NCBI GenBank assembly: GCA_965200805.1
Contig: OZ241384.1
Coordinates: forward strand, 558,001 to 622,000
DNA: 64,000 nucleotides
Reading direction: 5' to 3'
Origin: MPNP01 sp026709725
GTDB lineage: Bacteria; Pseudomonadota; Alphaproteobacteria; Rhodobacterales; Rhodobacteraceae
Shown one piece after another: positions 1 to 9,576 of this stretch. The translations under genes and the position numbers were made by a program. Each line of letters opens with the position of its first letter. Position 1 is the first letter of the stretch. The notes beneath the pieces are model-generated. The model was not told where the DNA came from and did not search any database. It saw only the letters and a program-made list of their open reading frames with translations.

Positions 1-1175
1 GGATCAACGCCATCGGGAAAATACCGCTGCCCTGAAACACCGTCGGGAGAGTCATGATCATAGTCATAACCCTGACCGTAACCAAGGTTTTGCATCAGCC
101 GGGTTGGAGCATTGAGGATGTGTTTGGGCGGGTCGAGTGAACCGGACGCAGCGGCTGCATCCACGGCCCTTTTCATTGCACGGTAGGTGGCATTGGATTT
201 GGGTGAGAGTGCCAGATAGATCACGGACTGGACCAGCGCCAGTTCACCTTCCGGACTCCCCAACCGTTCGTAGGTTTGCCAGGCATTCAGGCAATGGGTC
301 AGGGCCTCCGGGTCGGCCAGCCCGATATCCTCAATGGCAATACGCGTGATGCGGCGCGCCAGGTAATTTGGATCTTCACCCCCATTCAGCATTCGGGCGA
401 GCCAGTAGATTGCAGCATCGGGATCAGAACCCCGCACCGATTTGTGCAGGGCGGAGATCAGATTGTAGTGCCACTCTCCTGATCTGTCATATCCAGCGGC
501 GCGGCGGGCCAGCAGTGTTGCGAGTCTGTCCGGTCGGACTGCGTCCCCATCAGGCAAGGCTGCAACCTGTTCAATCATGTTGAGCAGCGCCCGGCCATCG
601 CCATCAGCAAGATCGATAATCCTTGCCCGGCTGTCCTCTGTGAGCGGCAGAGGCCCGCCAGTCGCCGCTTCTGCCCGCTTCATGAGTTTTTCCAGGTCAT
701 CGGCATTCAATCGATTGAGAACGAGGATACGCACACGGGACAGGAGTGCTGTATTGAGTTCGAATGAAGGATTCTCGGTCGTTGCACCAATCAGGATGAT
801 GGTGCCATCCTCAAGATGCTGCAGAAAACTGTCTTGCCTGGTCCGATTGAAGGCATGAATCTCATCGATGAACAGGACGGTTGCCTGTCCCTGATCCCGC
901 CTTGCTCTGGCTGCAGAAAAGCATCTCGCCAGTTCGGCTGCATTCGTCTGCGCGGCACTCAGCTGACAGCATTCGGCATCCACACAGCTGGCCAGCAGGC
1001 GGGCCAGCGTCGTCTTGCCAACACCGGGAGGCCCCCAGAGGACAAGGGAGGGAAGTTTTCCCGATCTCCGGATGGCGTCAATGGGCCCGCCATCACCGAA
1101 GAGATGGTCCTGGCCAACGACCTCGGCAAGTGCGGTTGGCCGGAGACGGTCAGCGAGCGGAGTCAGTGCGTTCAT
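1..1175 (-). CDS. rarA: Replication-associated recombination protein A (RarA/MgsA), C-terminus beyond window
   Basis: Reading the minus strand from the ATG at 1175 gives about 391 codons that stay open to the window edge. Near the N-terminus is a Walker A motif (GPPGVGKTT), followed by Walker B (FIDEIHAFN), a sensor-1 region (GATTENPSFE) and the clamp-loader-like lid with SGEWHYNLISALHKSVRGSD, which is characteristic of RarA. The family is an AAA+ ATPase related to RuvB and clamp loaders that acts at stalled replication forks. Usual length is about 430-450 residues, so roughly the last 10 percent is missing. No frameshift is visible. Confident family call. Confidence 0.93.
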   Translation of the reverse strand, partial: MNALTPLADRLRPTALAEVVGQDHLFGDGGPIDAIRRSGKLPSLVLWGPPGVGKTTLARLLASCVDAECCQLSAAQTNAAELARCFSAARARRDQGQATVLFIDEIHAFNRTRQDSFLQHLEDGTIILIGATTENPSFELNTALLSRVRILVLNRLNADDLEKLMKRAEAATGGPLPLTEDSRARIIDLADGDGRALLNMIEQVAALPDGDAVRPDRLATLLARRAAGYDRSGEWHYNLISALHKSVRGSDPDAAIYWLARMLNGGEDPNYLARRITRIAIEDIGLADPEALTHCLNAWQTYERLGSPEGELALVQSVIYLALSPKSNATYRAMKRAVDAAAASGSLDPPKHILNAPTRLMQNLGYGQGYDYDHDSPDGVSGQRYFPDGVD

Positions 1176-1279
1176 GGCTGGTCCACACGGTGGTGCGATC
1201 TCTGTGAATCCCGGAGGAGAAAATCATCATGGCACCGGTGCCGGTTCTCCTGACTTGACTCCGGTCGCGGCGGGTGATC

Positions 1280-2260
1280 TCAATCTCTATGATTGACAGA
1301 ACGGGCATGAAAAATGAAGCCGAGGACATTCAGCAGAAGCTGTGCGGCAAGAATCTGGGTCGATTCGGTTGGATCATAGACCGGCGCCACCTCGACAAGA
1401 TCAATTCCGACAACAGGGCAGCGATAGGCCAGCCCCTTCAGGATTTCCAGGACCTCATAATAGAGGAAACCGCCATGGCTTGGTGTACCGGTTCCCGGGG
1501 CAATCGAGGGGCAGAATGCATCGATGTCAATTGTCACATAACAGCGGGAATTGGCTCGAATGCGATCCAGAACCGCCGCAGTGCCAAGAGAGCGCACCTG
1601 TCGGACCGACAGAATGTCCGATCCCCATTCCCGGGCATCCTCATAACCCTCCCGGGCTGTTGAGGAGATGTTGCGAATTCCAATCTGGGTTATGGCCTCG
1701 ACATAATCCTTCTCACTCGCCCGGCGCATGGGGTTGCCGTGCCCTGCCGTCACGCCGAGCCGCTCGTCGACAAAATCAAGATGGGCATCGATCTGGACGA
1801 TATGCAGCGGACCCTGGTCCGCACAGTTGGATGCAAATGCGTCAATGCAGGGAATGTTGACCGAGTGATCACCACCAATCACCACAGGCAGGGCTCCGGC
1901 TGAGAGAATTTTTTTCACGCCCCGGGCAATGTTCTCGTGGCTCTTCATGGTATTGGTATGAATGATATCCGCATCACCGATATCGACCAGGCGTACGCTG
2001 GAGTCGAGATAGGTAATGTCATCTTCATGATCATAGGCGCCGGCATGGCCAAAGCTGAACAGGGTCGATGCCGACCGGATTCCCCGTGGCCCAAAACGTG
2101 CACCGGGACGCCACTGCGTGCCGGCATCAAATGGAGCGCCCAGGACCGCTGCATCGGCATTGATGGCATCCCAGTCTTCGACAAGGGGTGCTTTATTGAA
2201 GGTTGAAATCCCGACGAAAGGCAGATTCAGTCGACCGGTTTGGTACCCGTGTTCCGTCAT
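1280..2260 (-). CDS. speB: Agmatinase-family ureohydrolase
   Basis: A 326-residue protein of the arginase/agmatinase superfamily, binuclear Mn2+ enzymes that release urea from guanidino substrates. The metal-binding motifs are all present in order: GGDHS, then DAHLD, then DIDAFCPSIAPGTGTP. Length matches the family (about 310-350). The frame extends upstream to a TTG at 2281, but the ATG at 2260 (MTEHGYQTG) gives a more normal start. Sequence alone does not settle whether the substrate is agmatine, guanidinobutyrate or another guanidino compound. The gene lies between rarA and rplQ, same strand as both, with no obvious operon link. Confidence 0.88.
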   Translation of the reverse strand: MTEHGYQTGRLNLPFVGISTFNKAPLVEDWDAINADAAVLGAPFDAGTQWRPGARFGPRGIRSASTLFSFGHAGAYDHEDDITYLDSSVRLVDIGDADIIHTNTMKSHENIARGVKKILSAGALPVVIGGDHSVNIPCIDAFASNCADQGPLHIVQIDAHLDFVDERLGVTAGHGNPMRRASEKDYVEAITQIGIRNISSTAREGYEDAREWGSDILSVRQVRSLGTAAVLDRIRANSRCYVTIDIDAFCPSIAPGTGTPSHGGFLYYEVLEILKGLAYRCPVVGIDLVEVAPVYDPTESTQILAAQLLLNVLGFIFHARSVNHRD

Positions 2261-2407
2261 TGCCGAACCCGTGATTTGCAATCAGTCCACATTGCGGGGG
2301 AATTGATCATGTCTTGACACCATGCTGATGTGATCGAGATCCGGCCAGATTGCCCAATCGGTCATCACGCTCGAGGGGTTGCAATGGCAGAGGCGAGGAT
2401 GCTGGGG

Positions 2408-2818
2408 TCAGGTTTTTTCCGCCTCCTGCCGCTCCCGGTCGTGTCGGCCCTTGGCATCAACATCGCGGTCGACAAGTTCAATGACAGCCATCGGTGCCAT
2501 GTCACCGAAGCGATGGCCGGCCTTGATCACACGGGTATAACCGCCGGGTCGTTCCCTGTAGCGGGGGCCGAGGACGCGGAAGAGCTTGTCGATATGCGAT
2601 GCCTGTTTCAGCATGGCTCCGACGCGGCGACGTGATGCCAGCGTGTCGTTTTTGCCGCGGGTGATCAAACGCTCAACAACGCGGCGCAGCTCCTTGGCCT
2701 TGGGCAGTGTCGTTCTGATCTGTTCGTGCTCGATAAGTGACCCGGCCATATTGGCAAACATGGCCTTACGATGCTCACTGGTCCGGTTCAGGTGCCGATA
2801 ACCACCCCCATGACGCAT
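2408..2818 (-). CDS. rplQ: 50S ribosomal protein L17
   Basis: 136 residues starting MRHGGGYRHLNRTSEHRKAM, the standard L17 N-terminus, with the conserved LITRGK segment. L17 is a structural protein of the large subunit. It is the last gene of the alpha cluster rpsM-rpsK-rpoA-rplQ, 65 bases after rpoA. The C-terminal tail (EKT) is short and lysine/glutamate rich, as is common in alphaproteobacteria. No break seen. Confidence 0.97.
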   Translation of the reverse strand: MRHGGGYRHLNRTSEHRKAMFANMAGSLIEHEQIRTTLPKAKELRRVVERLITRGKNDTLASRRRVGAMLKQASHIDKLFRVLGPRYRERPGGYTRVIKAGHRFGDMAPMAVIELVDRDVDAKGRHDRERQEAEKT

Positions 2819-2883
2819 GATGTCTTCTCCCTTGCTGACAGACTGATATTGACGTGTGCCCGCACCCCTGCTGCGGAAACCGG

Positions 2884-3903
2884 TCAGCTGTTCTGTTCCC
2901 TTGCGTACTGCTTGGCCTGCTCCTCAACATCGTCCGGGGGCCAGCCCTGGGTTTCCATGCCAAGACTCAAGCTCATCTTGGACAGGGTTTCCTTGATTTC
3001 GTTGAGAGACTTGCGGCCAAAATTCGGCGTCCGCAACATATCCTGCTCGGATTTCTGAACCAGATCACCGACATAGATGATGTTTTCATTTTTCAGACAG
3101 TTCTGCGAGCGGACCGTCAGATCAAGATGCTCAACCTTGGCGAGAAGTTCGCGAATGAAGACAGGCGCCTCTTCAACGGGCTGATCATCGATCATCTCCG
3201 GCTCATCAAAGTTGATCAGCCGGTTGAGGTATTCCTGCAGGATGCGGGCAGCAAATGCGACCGCGTCACGCGGCGCCACGGAGCCATCTGTTTCGACCTT
3301 CATATTCAGACGGTCGTGATCAAGACGCTGGTCAGCCCGGGTTGCCTGGACATTGTAGGACACGCGACGGACGGGTGAAAAAATTGCATCCACCGGAATA
3401 AAGCCGACAACCGTCTCTTCAGGCTTGTTCTGCTCTGCCGGAACATAGCCGCGCCCGGTGTCGACCGTCAACTCCATCTCGATTCCGGAATCGCGATTCA
3501 GATGACAGATGACATGCCGTTTATTGAGAATTTCAACTCCGCTCACAGTCTTGATCATGCCGGCGGTCACTTCCCCGGCCTGACTGGACCGGAGCATGAG
3601 ACGCCTGGGTCCATCTGTTGTCATTTTGACAACAACACCCTTGAGGTTAAGCAGGATATCGATGACGTCCTCTCGAACACCCTGGATGGACGAAAACTCG
3701 TGTTTCACGCCTTCGATCCGGACGCCGGTAATCGCGGCGCCCATGATGGAGGAGAGCATCACCCGGCGCAGGGAGTTGCCGAGTGTCTGGCCATAGCCAC
3801 GCTCCAAAGGCGAGAGAACAATCTCCGATTCGTTCTCATTGATGCCGGTCTTTTCATTGGTTGTCGGACGGGTCAGCCCATCCCATTGATTCTGTATCAG
3901 CAA
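2884..3903 (-). CDS. rpoA: DNA-directed RNA polymerase subunit alpha
   Basis: The RNA polymerase alpha subunit: N-terminal assembly domain (GYGQTLGNSLRRVMLSS) and C-terminal domain (LGRKSLNEIKE-like, here FGRKSLNEIKETL) that contacts UP elements and activators. The frame runs upstream to an ATG at 3951, which would give 355 residues. I prefer the TTG at 3903: it sits 7-8 bases after a GGAG Shine-Dalgarno and gives 339 residues starting LLIQNQWDGL, matching the usual alpha N-terminus and length. Third gene of the alpha cluster. Confidence 0.95.
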   Translation of the reverse strand: MLIQNQWDGLTRPTTNEKTGINENESEIVLSPLERGYGQTLGNSLRRVMLSSIMGAAITGVRIEGVKHEFSSIQGVREDVIDILLNLKGVVVKMTTDGPRRLMLRSSQAGEVTAGMIKTVSGVEILNKRHVICHLNRDSGIEMELTVDTGRGYVPAEQNKPEETVVGFIPVDAIFSPVRRVSYNVQATRADQRLDHDRLNMKVETDGSVAPRDAVAFAARILQEYLNRLINFDEPEMIDDQPVEEAPVFIRELLAKVEHLDLTVRSQNCLKNENIIYVGDLVQKSEQDMLRTPNFGRKSLNEIKETLSKMSLSLGMETQGWPPDDVEEQAKQYAREQNS

Positions 3904-4021
3904 CTCTCGTCTCCGTGATTCTGCATCATGCAATCGACTTGTGATGGACATGCGGACTTCCCGAATGCCTGTCGGGGCATGTACGACTCACAGGCATACG
4001 GATCCCTGTCAAACGATCCGG

Positions 4022-4411
4022 TCACACCCTCCTGCGTTTCGGTGGCCGACACCCATTATGGGCAATGGGCGTGACATCCTTGATTGACGTGATCGTGAAG
4101 CCGACAGCGGCCAGGGCCCGCAGGGCACTCTCACGACCGGAACCCGGCCCCTGGACCTGGACCTCGAGCGTCTTGACGCCGTGCTCCATCGCTTTCCTCG
4201 CAACATCTTCAGCGGCGAGCTGTGCAGCATATGGTGTCGACTTGCGCGACCCCCTGTAACCAACAGTCCCGGCACTTGACCATGCAATGGCATTGCCCTG
4301 CATATCCGAGATCAGTATTTTTGTGTTGTTGAATGACGAGCTGATATGTGCGACACCAATCGCAATATTCTTGCGTTCCTTGCGGCGCAGGCGAGACCGA
4401 TCACGTTTCAC
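4022..4411 (-). CDS. rpsK: 30S ribosomal protein S11
   Basis: 129 residues with the S11 signatures IGVAHISSSFNNT and VQGPGSGRESALRAL, and the basic C-terminus NGCRPPKRRRV. Binds 16S rRNA in the small-subunit platform. It lies 15 bases downstream of rpsM and upstream of rpoA, the expected order. Full length, no anomaly. Confidence 0.98.
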   Translation of the reverse strand: MKRDRSRLRRKERKNIAIGVAHISSSFNNTKILISDMQGNAIAWSSAGTVGYRGSRKSTPYAAQLAAEDVARKAMEHGVKTLEVQVQGPGSGRESALRALAAVGFTITSIKDVTPIAHNGCRPPKRRRV

Positions 4412-4426
4412 ACCACACTCCCCGAT

Positions 4427-4795
4427 TTACTTCTTCTTGCCGGCAATGGCGACTGCCCGACCCTTGCGGGTCCGCGCGTTGGTATGGGTGCGTTGGCCAC
4501 GGACCGGCAGTTTGCGCCGGTGACGCAAACCCCGATAACACCCCAGATCCATCAGTCGCTTGATATTCATCTGAACCTCGCGTCGCAAATCACCCTCGAC
4601 CCGGCAGTTGCCGTCAATGTGCTCGCGCAGCAGCATGACCTCACGGTCGGACAATTCATTCACACGCTTGGACTGCTCAATCCCCACACTTGTGCAGATA
4701 TTCCGGGCTGTCGCATGACCGATGCCGTAGATGCTGGTCAGCGCAATCGGGACCCGCTTACCGGTCGGGATATTCACACCTGCGATCCGTGCCAT
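4427..4795 (-). CDS. rpsM: 30S ribosomal protein S13
   Basis: 122 residues starting MARIAGVNIPTGKRVPIAL, the usual S13 start. The frame extends 13 codons upstream to 4834, but those residues do not look like S13. Conserved features include YGIGHATA, the CYRGLRHRRKLPVRGQRT segment and a lysine-rich tail (AGKKK). S13 sits in the head of the small subunit and contacts tRNA. It is the first gene of this transcription unit here. secY and adk, which often precede it, are not in the window. Confidence 0.97.
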   Translation of the reverse strand: MARIAGVNIPTGKRVPIALTSIYGIGHATARNICTSVGIEQSKRVNELSDREVMLLREHIDGNCRVEGDLRREVQMNIKRLMDLGCYRGLRHRRKLPVRGQRTHTNARTRKGRAVAIAGKKK

Positions 4796-5686
4796 ACAGA
4801 TTTCCTCAATCGACTTCAGGGCAGACCATAACAAATTTCAAGACACAGATACCCAGCCCAGGTGCAATGCCTGGACCCATACAGGAGGATGTGGCGAGAG
4901 TGACATGGCCCGCGAACGCGCCCCTAGCAGGTTTGTCATGCATTGACAATGCTCCGCAAGCAAAAAAGTGACACGATCCCGAATATGCCCCGCAAGCAAA
5001 TCATTCCGGCAGGGATTCAGTTGCCGTATCAAGAGCGGCAAGACCGTCACGCCCCCCTTTCCTGCTCCCATGCCACTCTCAGATGCAACGCCCGCATCAG
5101 GGCCGGCTTTTCGGGCGGCACCCTGACATCCGGCGCCGGAGCGCTCCGCCTCCACCGGGCTGAGAGGATCATGGGACGCAATCGGGTGCGTTCGAGCAGG
5201 AGCCGGGCCGCAATTGCGGCCCCGGATCGATCGGGATCACCGATGATCACGCCGCCGGGCGACCGGGCGGCGGGAACGGGTCCGGGCCCGATCGTTCCGG
5301 GGTGATACGGATGGGGGCATGAGAAGAGGGGGTGGTCCATGATCCCCTCTTGAAGCCCTCTGGAGGATCAGGACACGGATCTTTCAGGAGGCCCGGTCAC
5401 GCAGACATCGCGAATTCGGTAAATCGGCTTGCAGACGCTGGCAGGAAAGCGAGGCGGGGGGTCATTTGCAACCGGATCATTGAGCAGGGGCATCCGCTTC
5501 AGGCGGGATTGTCCCGGAGGATGTTGACGATCTTGACCTGACCCGGTTCATTCCGGAGATTGCAAGGAATGGAGGTCGCCCGCGCACCCGATCAATGCAG
5601 GACACCCTCCCCCGTCATGATCGCTGTGCGCAAGATGTCCGACCGGCATTTCACACACCACCCGGACGGCAAGGGCCGGATCCTCT
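4796..5686. other. Gene-poor interval upstream of rpsM
   Basis: About 890 bases with no protein I recognise. Open frames of 60-105 codons exist on both strands but resemble no family and mostly reflect high GC content. The part next to rpsM should hold the promoter of the ribosomal operon. It contains an imperfect palindrome (4934-4948) and a motif CCGCAAGCAAA present twice, near 4954 and 4991. Further out there is a perfect 16-bp palindrome, GGCCGCAATTGCGGCC, at 5206-5221. No terminator, tRNA or repeat family found elsewhere in the window was identified here. Confidence 0.5.
4934..4948. promoter_or_regulatory. Inverted repeat TGTCA-N5-TGACA upstream of rpsM
   Basis: TGTCA and TGACA arms of 5 bases with a 5-base spacer lie about 140 bases upstream of the rpsM start, within the likely leader or promoter. 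This could be an operator or a structured leader element. No matching regulator is identifiable, so this is only a positional suggestion. Confidence 0.25.
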
Positions 5687-6640
5687 TCACGACAATGTCC
5701 CGCGATTGATCTTGATGCGCCGGACAATTTCCTCATCACGCTGGCGTCTGAATGCGTCGGGGTCCCTGGACGTCCAGTCATAAAATCCGGTCCCCGACTT
5801 CATGCCAAGCTTTCCCTGTGCGTACAGCGTCCCGACGGGAGTTTCGGCGGGATCTGAGACATTTGAAAGGTCGGCCCAGATCGCTTTGACCGAATTTGAG
5901 TTGATCAGGTCAAGGCCGGCAAGGTCGGCATGCTCAAACGCCCCCATGGCGGGCAGGCGCGATGCATAACCAACCTTGAGAATCGTGTCGCAGGCCTCAG
6001 GAGTGACCAGCCCCTGCCCCACGAGAGAGGCAAATTCACGGAGGACGGCCTGCTGGATACGTGCCCACAGAAATCCCGGAATATCGGGACACTCTACGGG
6101 TATCTTGCCGGTCACATTCAAAATGCGGGTGACTTCATCCACCGTTGCCCTCGATGTCTCCTTTCCCGGAACAACCTCCACCAATTCAACAAGCTGGGCA
6201 GGCTGGGCATAGTGGGCAAGACAAAAATTTCCGGGGCGCTTGAGGACAGACTGCAGTTCGGTTGCGCTCAGCGCCGAGGTCGTCGAAGCCAGAATGGCGG
6301 TTTTGGCGGCCACGGCTTCAGCCCGACTTAAGAGAGACTGCTTGAGTGCGATATCCTCAGTGACAGCCTCAATGACAAAGGCGCCGCCCGCAACCGCCTG
6401 TGCAAGATCAGTCGTGGTGCCAATCCGTGACAGAACCGCTTCGCGGTCCACTGGTTCCGCCAAGCCCTGCCTGGTCAGAAACTCGAATTCTTCGGCACAG
6501 CGCTCCGACGCCGATGCGAGCGATTGGTGTCCCCGCCCCCAGAGAACCACATTGGCCCCACCAAGCGACAGCGACAGCGCGATCTGTCCACCCATCGTTC
6601 CTGAACCAAGAACCGCACATCCCGGGAGATCAACCGACAT
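5687..6640 (-). CDS. 3-hydroxyacyl-CoA dehydrogenase family protein
   Basis: An NAD-binding Rossmann fold opens the protein (VLGSGTMGGQIA), and EAVTEDIALKQ plus ASTTSALSATEL follow, the pattern of 3-hydroxyacyl-CoA and carnitine dehydrogenases. The second domain contains CPDIPGFLWARIQQA, the helical dimerisation region. Expected reaction: reversible oxidation of a 3-hydroxyacyl-CoA or similar hydroxy acid with NAD+. The ATG at 6640 (MSVDLPGC) is preferred over 6685 because it begins just before the Rossmann strand. The start overlaps the end of the upstream MBL gene by 11 bases, so the two are probably translationally coupled. Last gene of the four-gene acyl-CoA operon. Confidence 0.85.
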   Translation of the reverse strand: MSVDLPGCAVLGSGTMGGQIALSLSLGGANVVLWGRGHQSLASASERCAEEFEFLTRQGLAEPVDREAVLSRIGTTTDLAQAVAGGAFVIEAVTEDIALKQSLLSRAEAVAAKTAILASTTSALSATELQSVLKRPGNFCLAHYAQPAQLVELVEVVPGKETSRATVDEVTRILNVTGKIPVECPDIPGFLWARIQQAVLREFASLVGQGLVTPEACDTILKVGYASRLPAMGAFEHADLAGLDLINSNSVKAIWADLSNVSDPAETPVGTLYAQGKLGMKSGTGFYDWTSRDPDAFRRQRDEEIVRRIKINRGTLS

Positions 6641-7580
6641 AGTGCCACCCGCCATTGCGGTTTTCGGCCAAACCTCTGGCAACAAAATCCTTCAGGCTCG
6701 CATCAATTGAGACAAGGGCCCGCCATTCATGGACCTTGCCCTGATCATCGCAGCAATTGTCACGCAATTGGGCAAAACCGATGCCCGGACTGGCCTTCAT
6801 ATGAGCAACCATTGACACCTCGACCTGATTCATTCGTGCACGGCAATCTGCGACAAGGGCTCTTGCCTCGGAGGCCGACCTGACCTCGTCATGGGCCAAA
6901 AGAACCGACTGGACATCCCGTTCAGTGAGAAAGCGTTCCAGCTTGTCAAATGTGGCACGCATCGTGTTGGGATCCTCGTAAAGATAGAGGACGGGATTGA
7001 AATCCGGCAACAAAGGATCGGCAATGATCAATGATCGTGTTGAGTGTTCGAAAAATCCGATCTCGCCCATTGAGTGACCAAACACCTCGATCACCTCCAG
7101 CGCAACGCCGCCGCCAAGGTCAATCTCATTGCCGTCCTCAACATAACTGTCAATCGGACCTTCGGTCGGCCCCATCCAGTCAAGATATTCTTCGTTCAGG
7201 TCAAAATGCTCACCTTCAGGAAATGCATGAACAATGGTTTTTGCATTCAACATGTTATCCGCGACACGATCAGCCCGAGCCTCATGTCCGATGATTTCGC
7301 AACCGGTTTCGGTCTTGAGCCAGCCATTGTTGCCGACATGATCCATATGCTCATGCGTCAGCAGCAGAAGATCCAGATCCCGGCGCATCATTCCCAGCTC
7401 GTCGAACGCCTGTTCAAGCACGGGCAGGCCAGCATATATTCCACTGTCAATCAGTGCGATCCTTTCTGTGCCGTGAACAAAGAAGACGCGCGTCGCCGTC
7501 TTGCCCTCGTGGTCACCCGGAAGACCCATTGTGACTGTGGCAAGAGGACCTGATTGATAACTGATAACGGATTTTGCCAT
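6630..7580 (-). CDS. MBL-fold metallo-hydrolase
   Basis: 316 residues of the metallo-beta-lactamase fold. The zinc motif HEHMDHVGNN (HxHxDH) is followed by the other expected ligands (GHSMGE, and an aspartate in IIADPLLPD). A good Shine-Dalgarno (AGGAG, 8 bases upstream) supports the ATG at 7580. It is placed between enoyl-CoA hydratase and 3-hydroxyacyl-CoA dehydrogenase genes, so a thioesterase- or lactonase-like role in the same pathway is plausible, but the substrate is unknown. Confidence 0.85.
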   Translation of the reverse strand: MAKSVISYQSGPLATVTMGLPGDHEGKTATRVFFVHGTERIALIDSGIYAGLPVLEQAFDELGMMRRDLDLLLLTHEHMDHVGNNGWLKTETGCEIIGHEARADRVADNMLNAKTIVHAFPEGEHFDLNEEYLDWMGPTEGPIDSYVEDGNEIDLGGGVALEVIEVFGHSMGEIGFFEHSTRSLIIADPLLPDFNPVLYLYEDPNTMRATFDKLERFLTERDVQSVLLAHDEVRSASEARALVADCRARMNQVEVSMVAHMKASPGIGFAQLRDNCCDDQGKVHEWRALVSIDASLKDFVARGLAENRNGGWHYVG

Positions 7581-7592
7581 CGTCTGTTCTCC

Positions 7593-8387
7593 TTATTGAC
7601 CCGTGAAATGCGGTTCGCGCTTTTCCATGAAGGCGGCGATGCCTTCCTGACCATCTCCGGTTGCATACAACGCCCCGAGGGTGCGCTGCTCCAGTGTCAG
7701 TCCTGCACTGAGAGCCGCGTCAAGACCATCATCAACCACACGCTTTGCCTCGCGCAATGCCACCGGTGCCTGGGCAAGCAGGCTCGTGGCAAACTCCATC
7801 GCACGGGGCAGCAATGCGTCAGGGGCACAGGCTTCCAGTGCCGCGCCATACTCCACAGCCTCTGCTGCGGTGATCATTCGACCGGTCATCAGGATTTCCT
7901 TGGCACGCATCGGACCCACCAGCCGAGGCAGGCGCTGTGTTCCGCCGCCGCCGGGCAGGAGTCCCAGCCTGATCTCGGGCAGACCAAGTTTGGTTCTTTC
8001 GTTGACAAAAAGAAAATCACAGCACAGGGCCAGTTCAAATCCACCACCCAGCGCGTAGCCATTCACTGCACAGATCGTCACCTGGGACAGATTGGCAATG
8101 GCATCAAATGTCTGTCGCGACCGCCGTTGAAACGCGTCAAAAACCGTCTGCCCAACACCATGATACTCTGCGATATCGGCACCGGCGACAAAGCCGCGCC
8201 CGGTTCCGGTGAGGATCAGCAGCCGAATCTCATCATTGCGATTCCCAAGCTCTGCAACATATGTGCCCAATGCCTCCAGAATCTCAAAATTCAAGGCCCC
8301 AAGGGCCTCCTCGCGATCAATGCGCACCACCTCGATCATGCCGTGGCGTTCCAGCACGAGGCATTCATGCAGATGTTCCTGTTGCAT
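7593..8387 (-). CDS. Enoyl-CoA hydratase/isomerase family protein
   Basis: 264 residues of the crotonase superfamily. The oxyanion-hole segments are visible: GFVAGADIAEY and then YALGGGFELALCCDF, with a catalytic-type segment LPEIRLGLLPGGGGTQRLP. These enzymes hydrate or isomerise enoyl-CoA thioesters. The ATG at 8387 overlaps the stop of the CoA-transferase gene (TGATG), which implies translational coupling; a TTG one codon further upstream is less likely. Second gene of the operon. Confidence 0.9.
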   Translation of the reverse strand: MQQEHLHECLVLERHGMIEVVRIDREEALGALNFEILEALGTYVAELGNRNDEIRLLILTGTGRGFVAGADIAEYHGVGQTVFDAFQRRSRQTFDAIANLSQVTICAVNGYALGGGFELALCCDFLFVNERTKLGLPEIRLGLLPGGGGTQRLPRLVGPMRAKEILMTGRMITAAEAVEYGAALEACAPDALLPRAMEFATSLLAQAPVALREAKRVVDDGLDAALSAGLTLEQRTLGALYATGDGQEGIAAFMEKREPHFTGQ

Positions 8388-9571
8388 CAAATTGCTCCAC
8401 TTGTTTTCAGATCGTTCAGTCTTTCTGTTCCGAAAAACTCGGCCAAAACCTGATCCGTGTGCTCTCCAACCCGGGGCGGGGCATGCCGCAGTGTCACCGG
8501 CGTTTCGCTCATGGTGATCGGATTGGCTATAGCCTTGATTTTCCCTGCTTCCGGATGCTCCATCTCGACAAGGCGGTTCGACTTCGCGCTCACCAGTTCG
8601 TCCAGAGCCTCACTGGTTCGGCGGATGGGTGCCGCCCATATATCCGCCTTCTCAAAAATGGCCATGAGATCCCTGGTGGTTTTCTGCCTGGTAAGCGCGT
8701 CGATGCGCAACTTCACCGCATCGCGTTCAACCCAGGGATCCATGTTCTGCAGGTCATCATCGCCCAGAAGTGACCCCAGGCGGGCAAGCGGACACATGGC
8801 GATGGCAACCCAGCCATCCGCGGTTGCATGCGCGCCATACGGGGCATCATTCCAGCAGGTGGCGACACCCGCCTCGGATCGTTCCAGCGTGATATCCTGA
8901 TTGAGCACCGCGAAGTTTTCCTGCCCCATCACATTGAGTGTTGCAGAATAGAGATTTGTTTCCACCTTCTGGCCCACGCCACGCCTGTCTCTCGCGACCA
9001 GGGCACCGAGGATCGCGATCGCGAGAGACTGGGCAGCCGCAAAATCTGCAATTGGCGTACCGCACGCTGTCGGCGGGTCCCCGGCGCGACCTGTGTTGTA
9101 CATGACCCCCGACATGGCCTGAATCAGCAAATCCTGACCCGGCATCCCTTTTTCAGCCATGGTGCTTCCGGCACCCCATCCCGATCCACTGGCGTAAATT
9201 ATCCGGGGATTGGCAGCCTTGAAGTCCTCATGGCCAAGCCCCAGCCTGTCCATGACGCCGGTACGGAAATTCTCGACGACCACATCGCAATCCCTGGCCA
9301 TCTCAAGAAGCAGCCCTCGCCCATCGGGGTGTTTCAGATCCACGGTCACGGATCGTTTATTGCGATTGAATGCGTGAAAAGCTGCGCTGTCTCCCCCCAC
9401 GAACGCCCCGATCATGGGCATGGACCGCATCCATTCCCCCTTTCCGGGGCGCTCGATCTTGATGACATCCGCCCCCATATCGGCGAGTGTTTGCGTGCAG
9501 AGAGGCCCCAGCATCATCTGGGTGAAATCAAGAATGCGTATATCGTCCAATGCGCCCGTCGGCTTTTCCAT
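8387..9571 (-). CDS. CaiB/BaiF family CoA-transferase (class III)
   Basis: 394 residues. The N-terminus DIRILDFTQMMLGPLCTQTL, and downstream DVIKIERPGKGEWMR and NRNKRSVTVDLKHP are hallmarks of type III CoA-transferases, which move CoA between acyl groups through an aspartyl-CoA intermediate. The nucleophilic Asp is probably in the GMPGQDLLIQAMSG segment. First gene of the operon. Its Shine-Dalgarno (GGAGAT) lies in a 19-bp sequence that is tandemly duplicated. Likely activates the pathway substrate as a CoA ester. Confidence 0.9.
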   Translation of the reverse strand: MEKPTGALDDIRILDFTQMMLGPLCTQTLADMGADVIKIERPGKGEWMRSMPMIGAFVGGDSAAFHAFNRNKRSVTVDLKHPDGRGLLLEMARDCDVVVENFRTGVMDRLGLGHEDFKAANPRIIYASGSGWGAGSTMAEKGMPGQDLLIQAMSGVMYNTGRAGDPPTACGTPIADFAAAQSLAIAILGALVARDRRGVGQKVETNLYSATLNVMGQENFAVLNQDITLERSEAGVATCWNDAPYGAHATADGWVAIAMCPLARLGSLLGDDDLQNMDPWVERDAVKLRIDALTRQKTTRDLMAIFEKADIWAAPIRRTSEALDELVSAKSNRLVEMEHPEAGKIKAIANPITMSETPVTLRHAPPRVGEHTDQVLAEFFGTERLNDLKTSGAI

Positions 9572-9576
9572 TGCAC

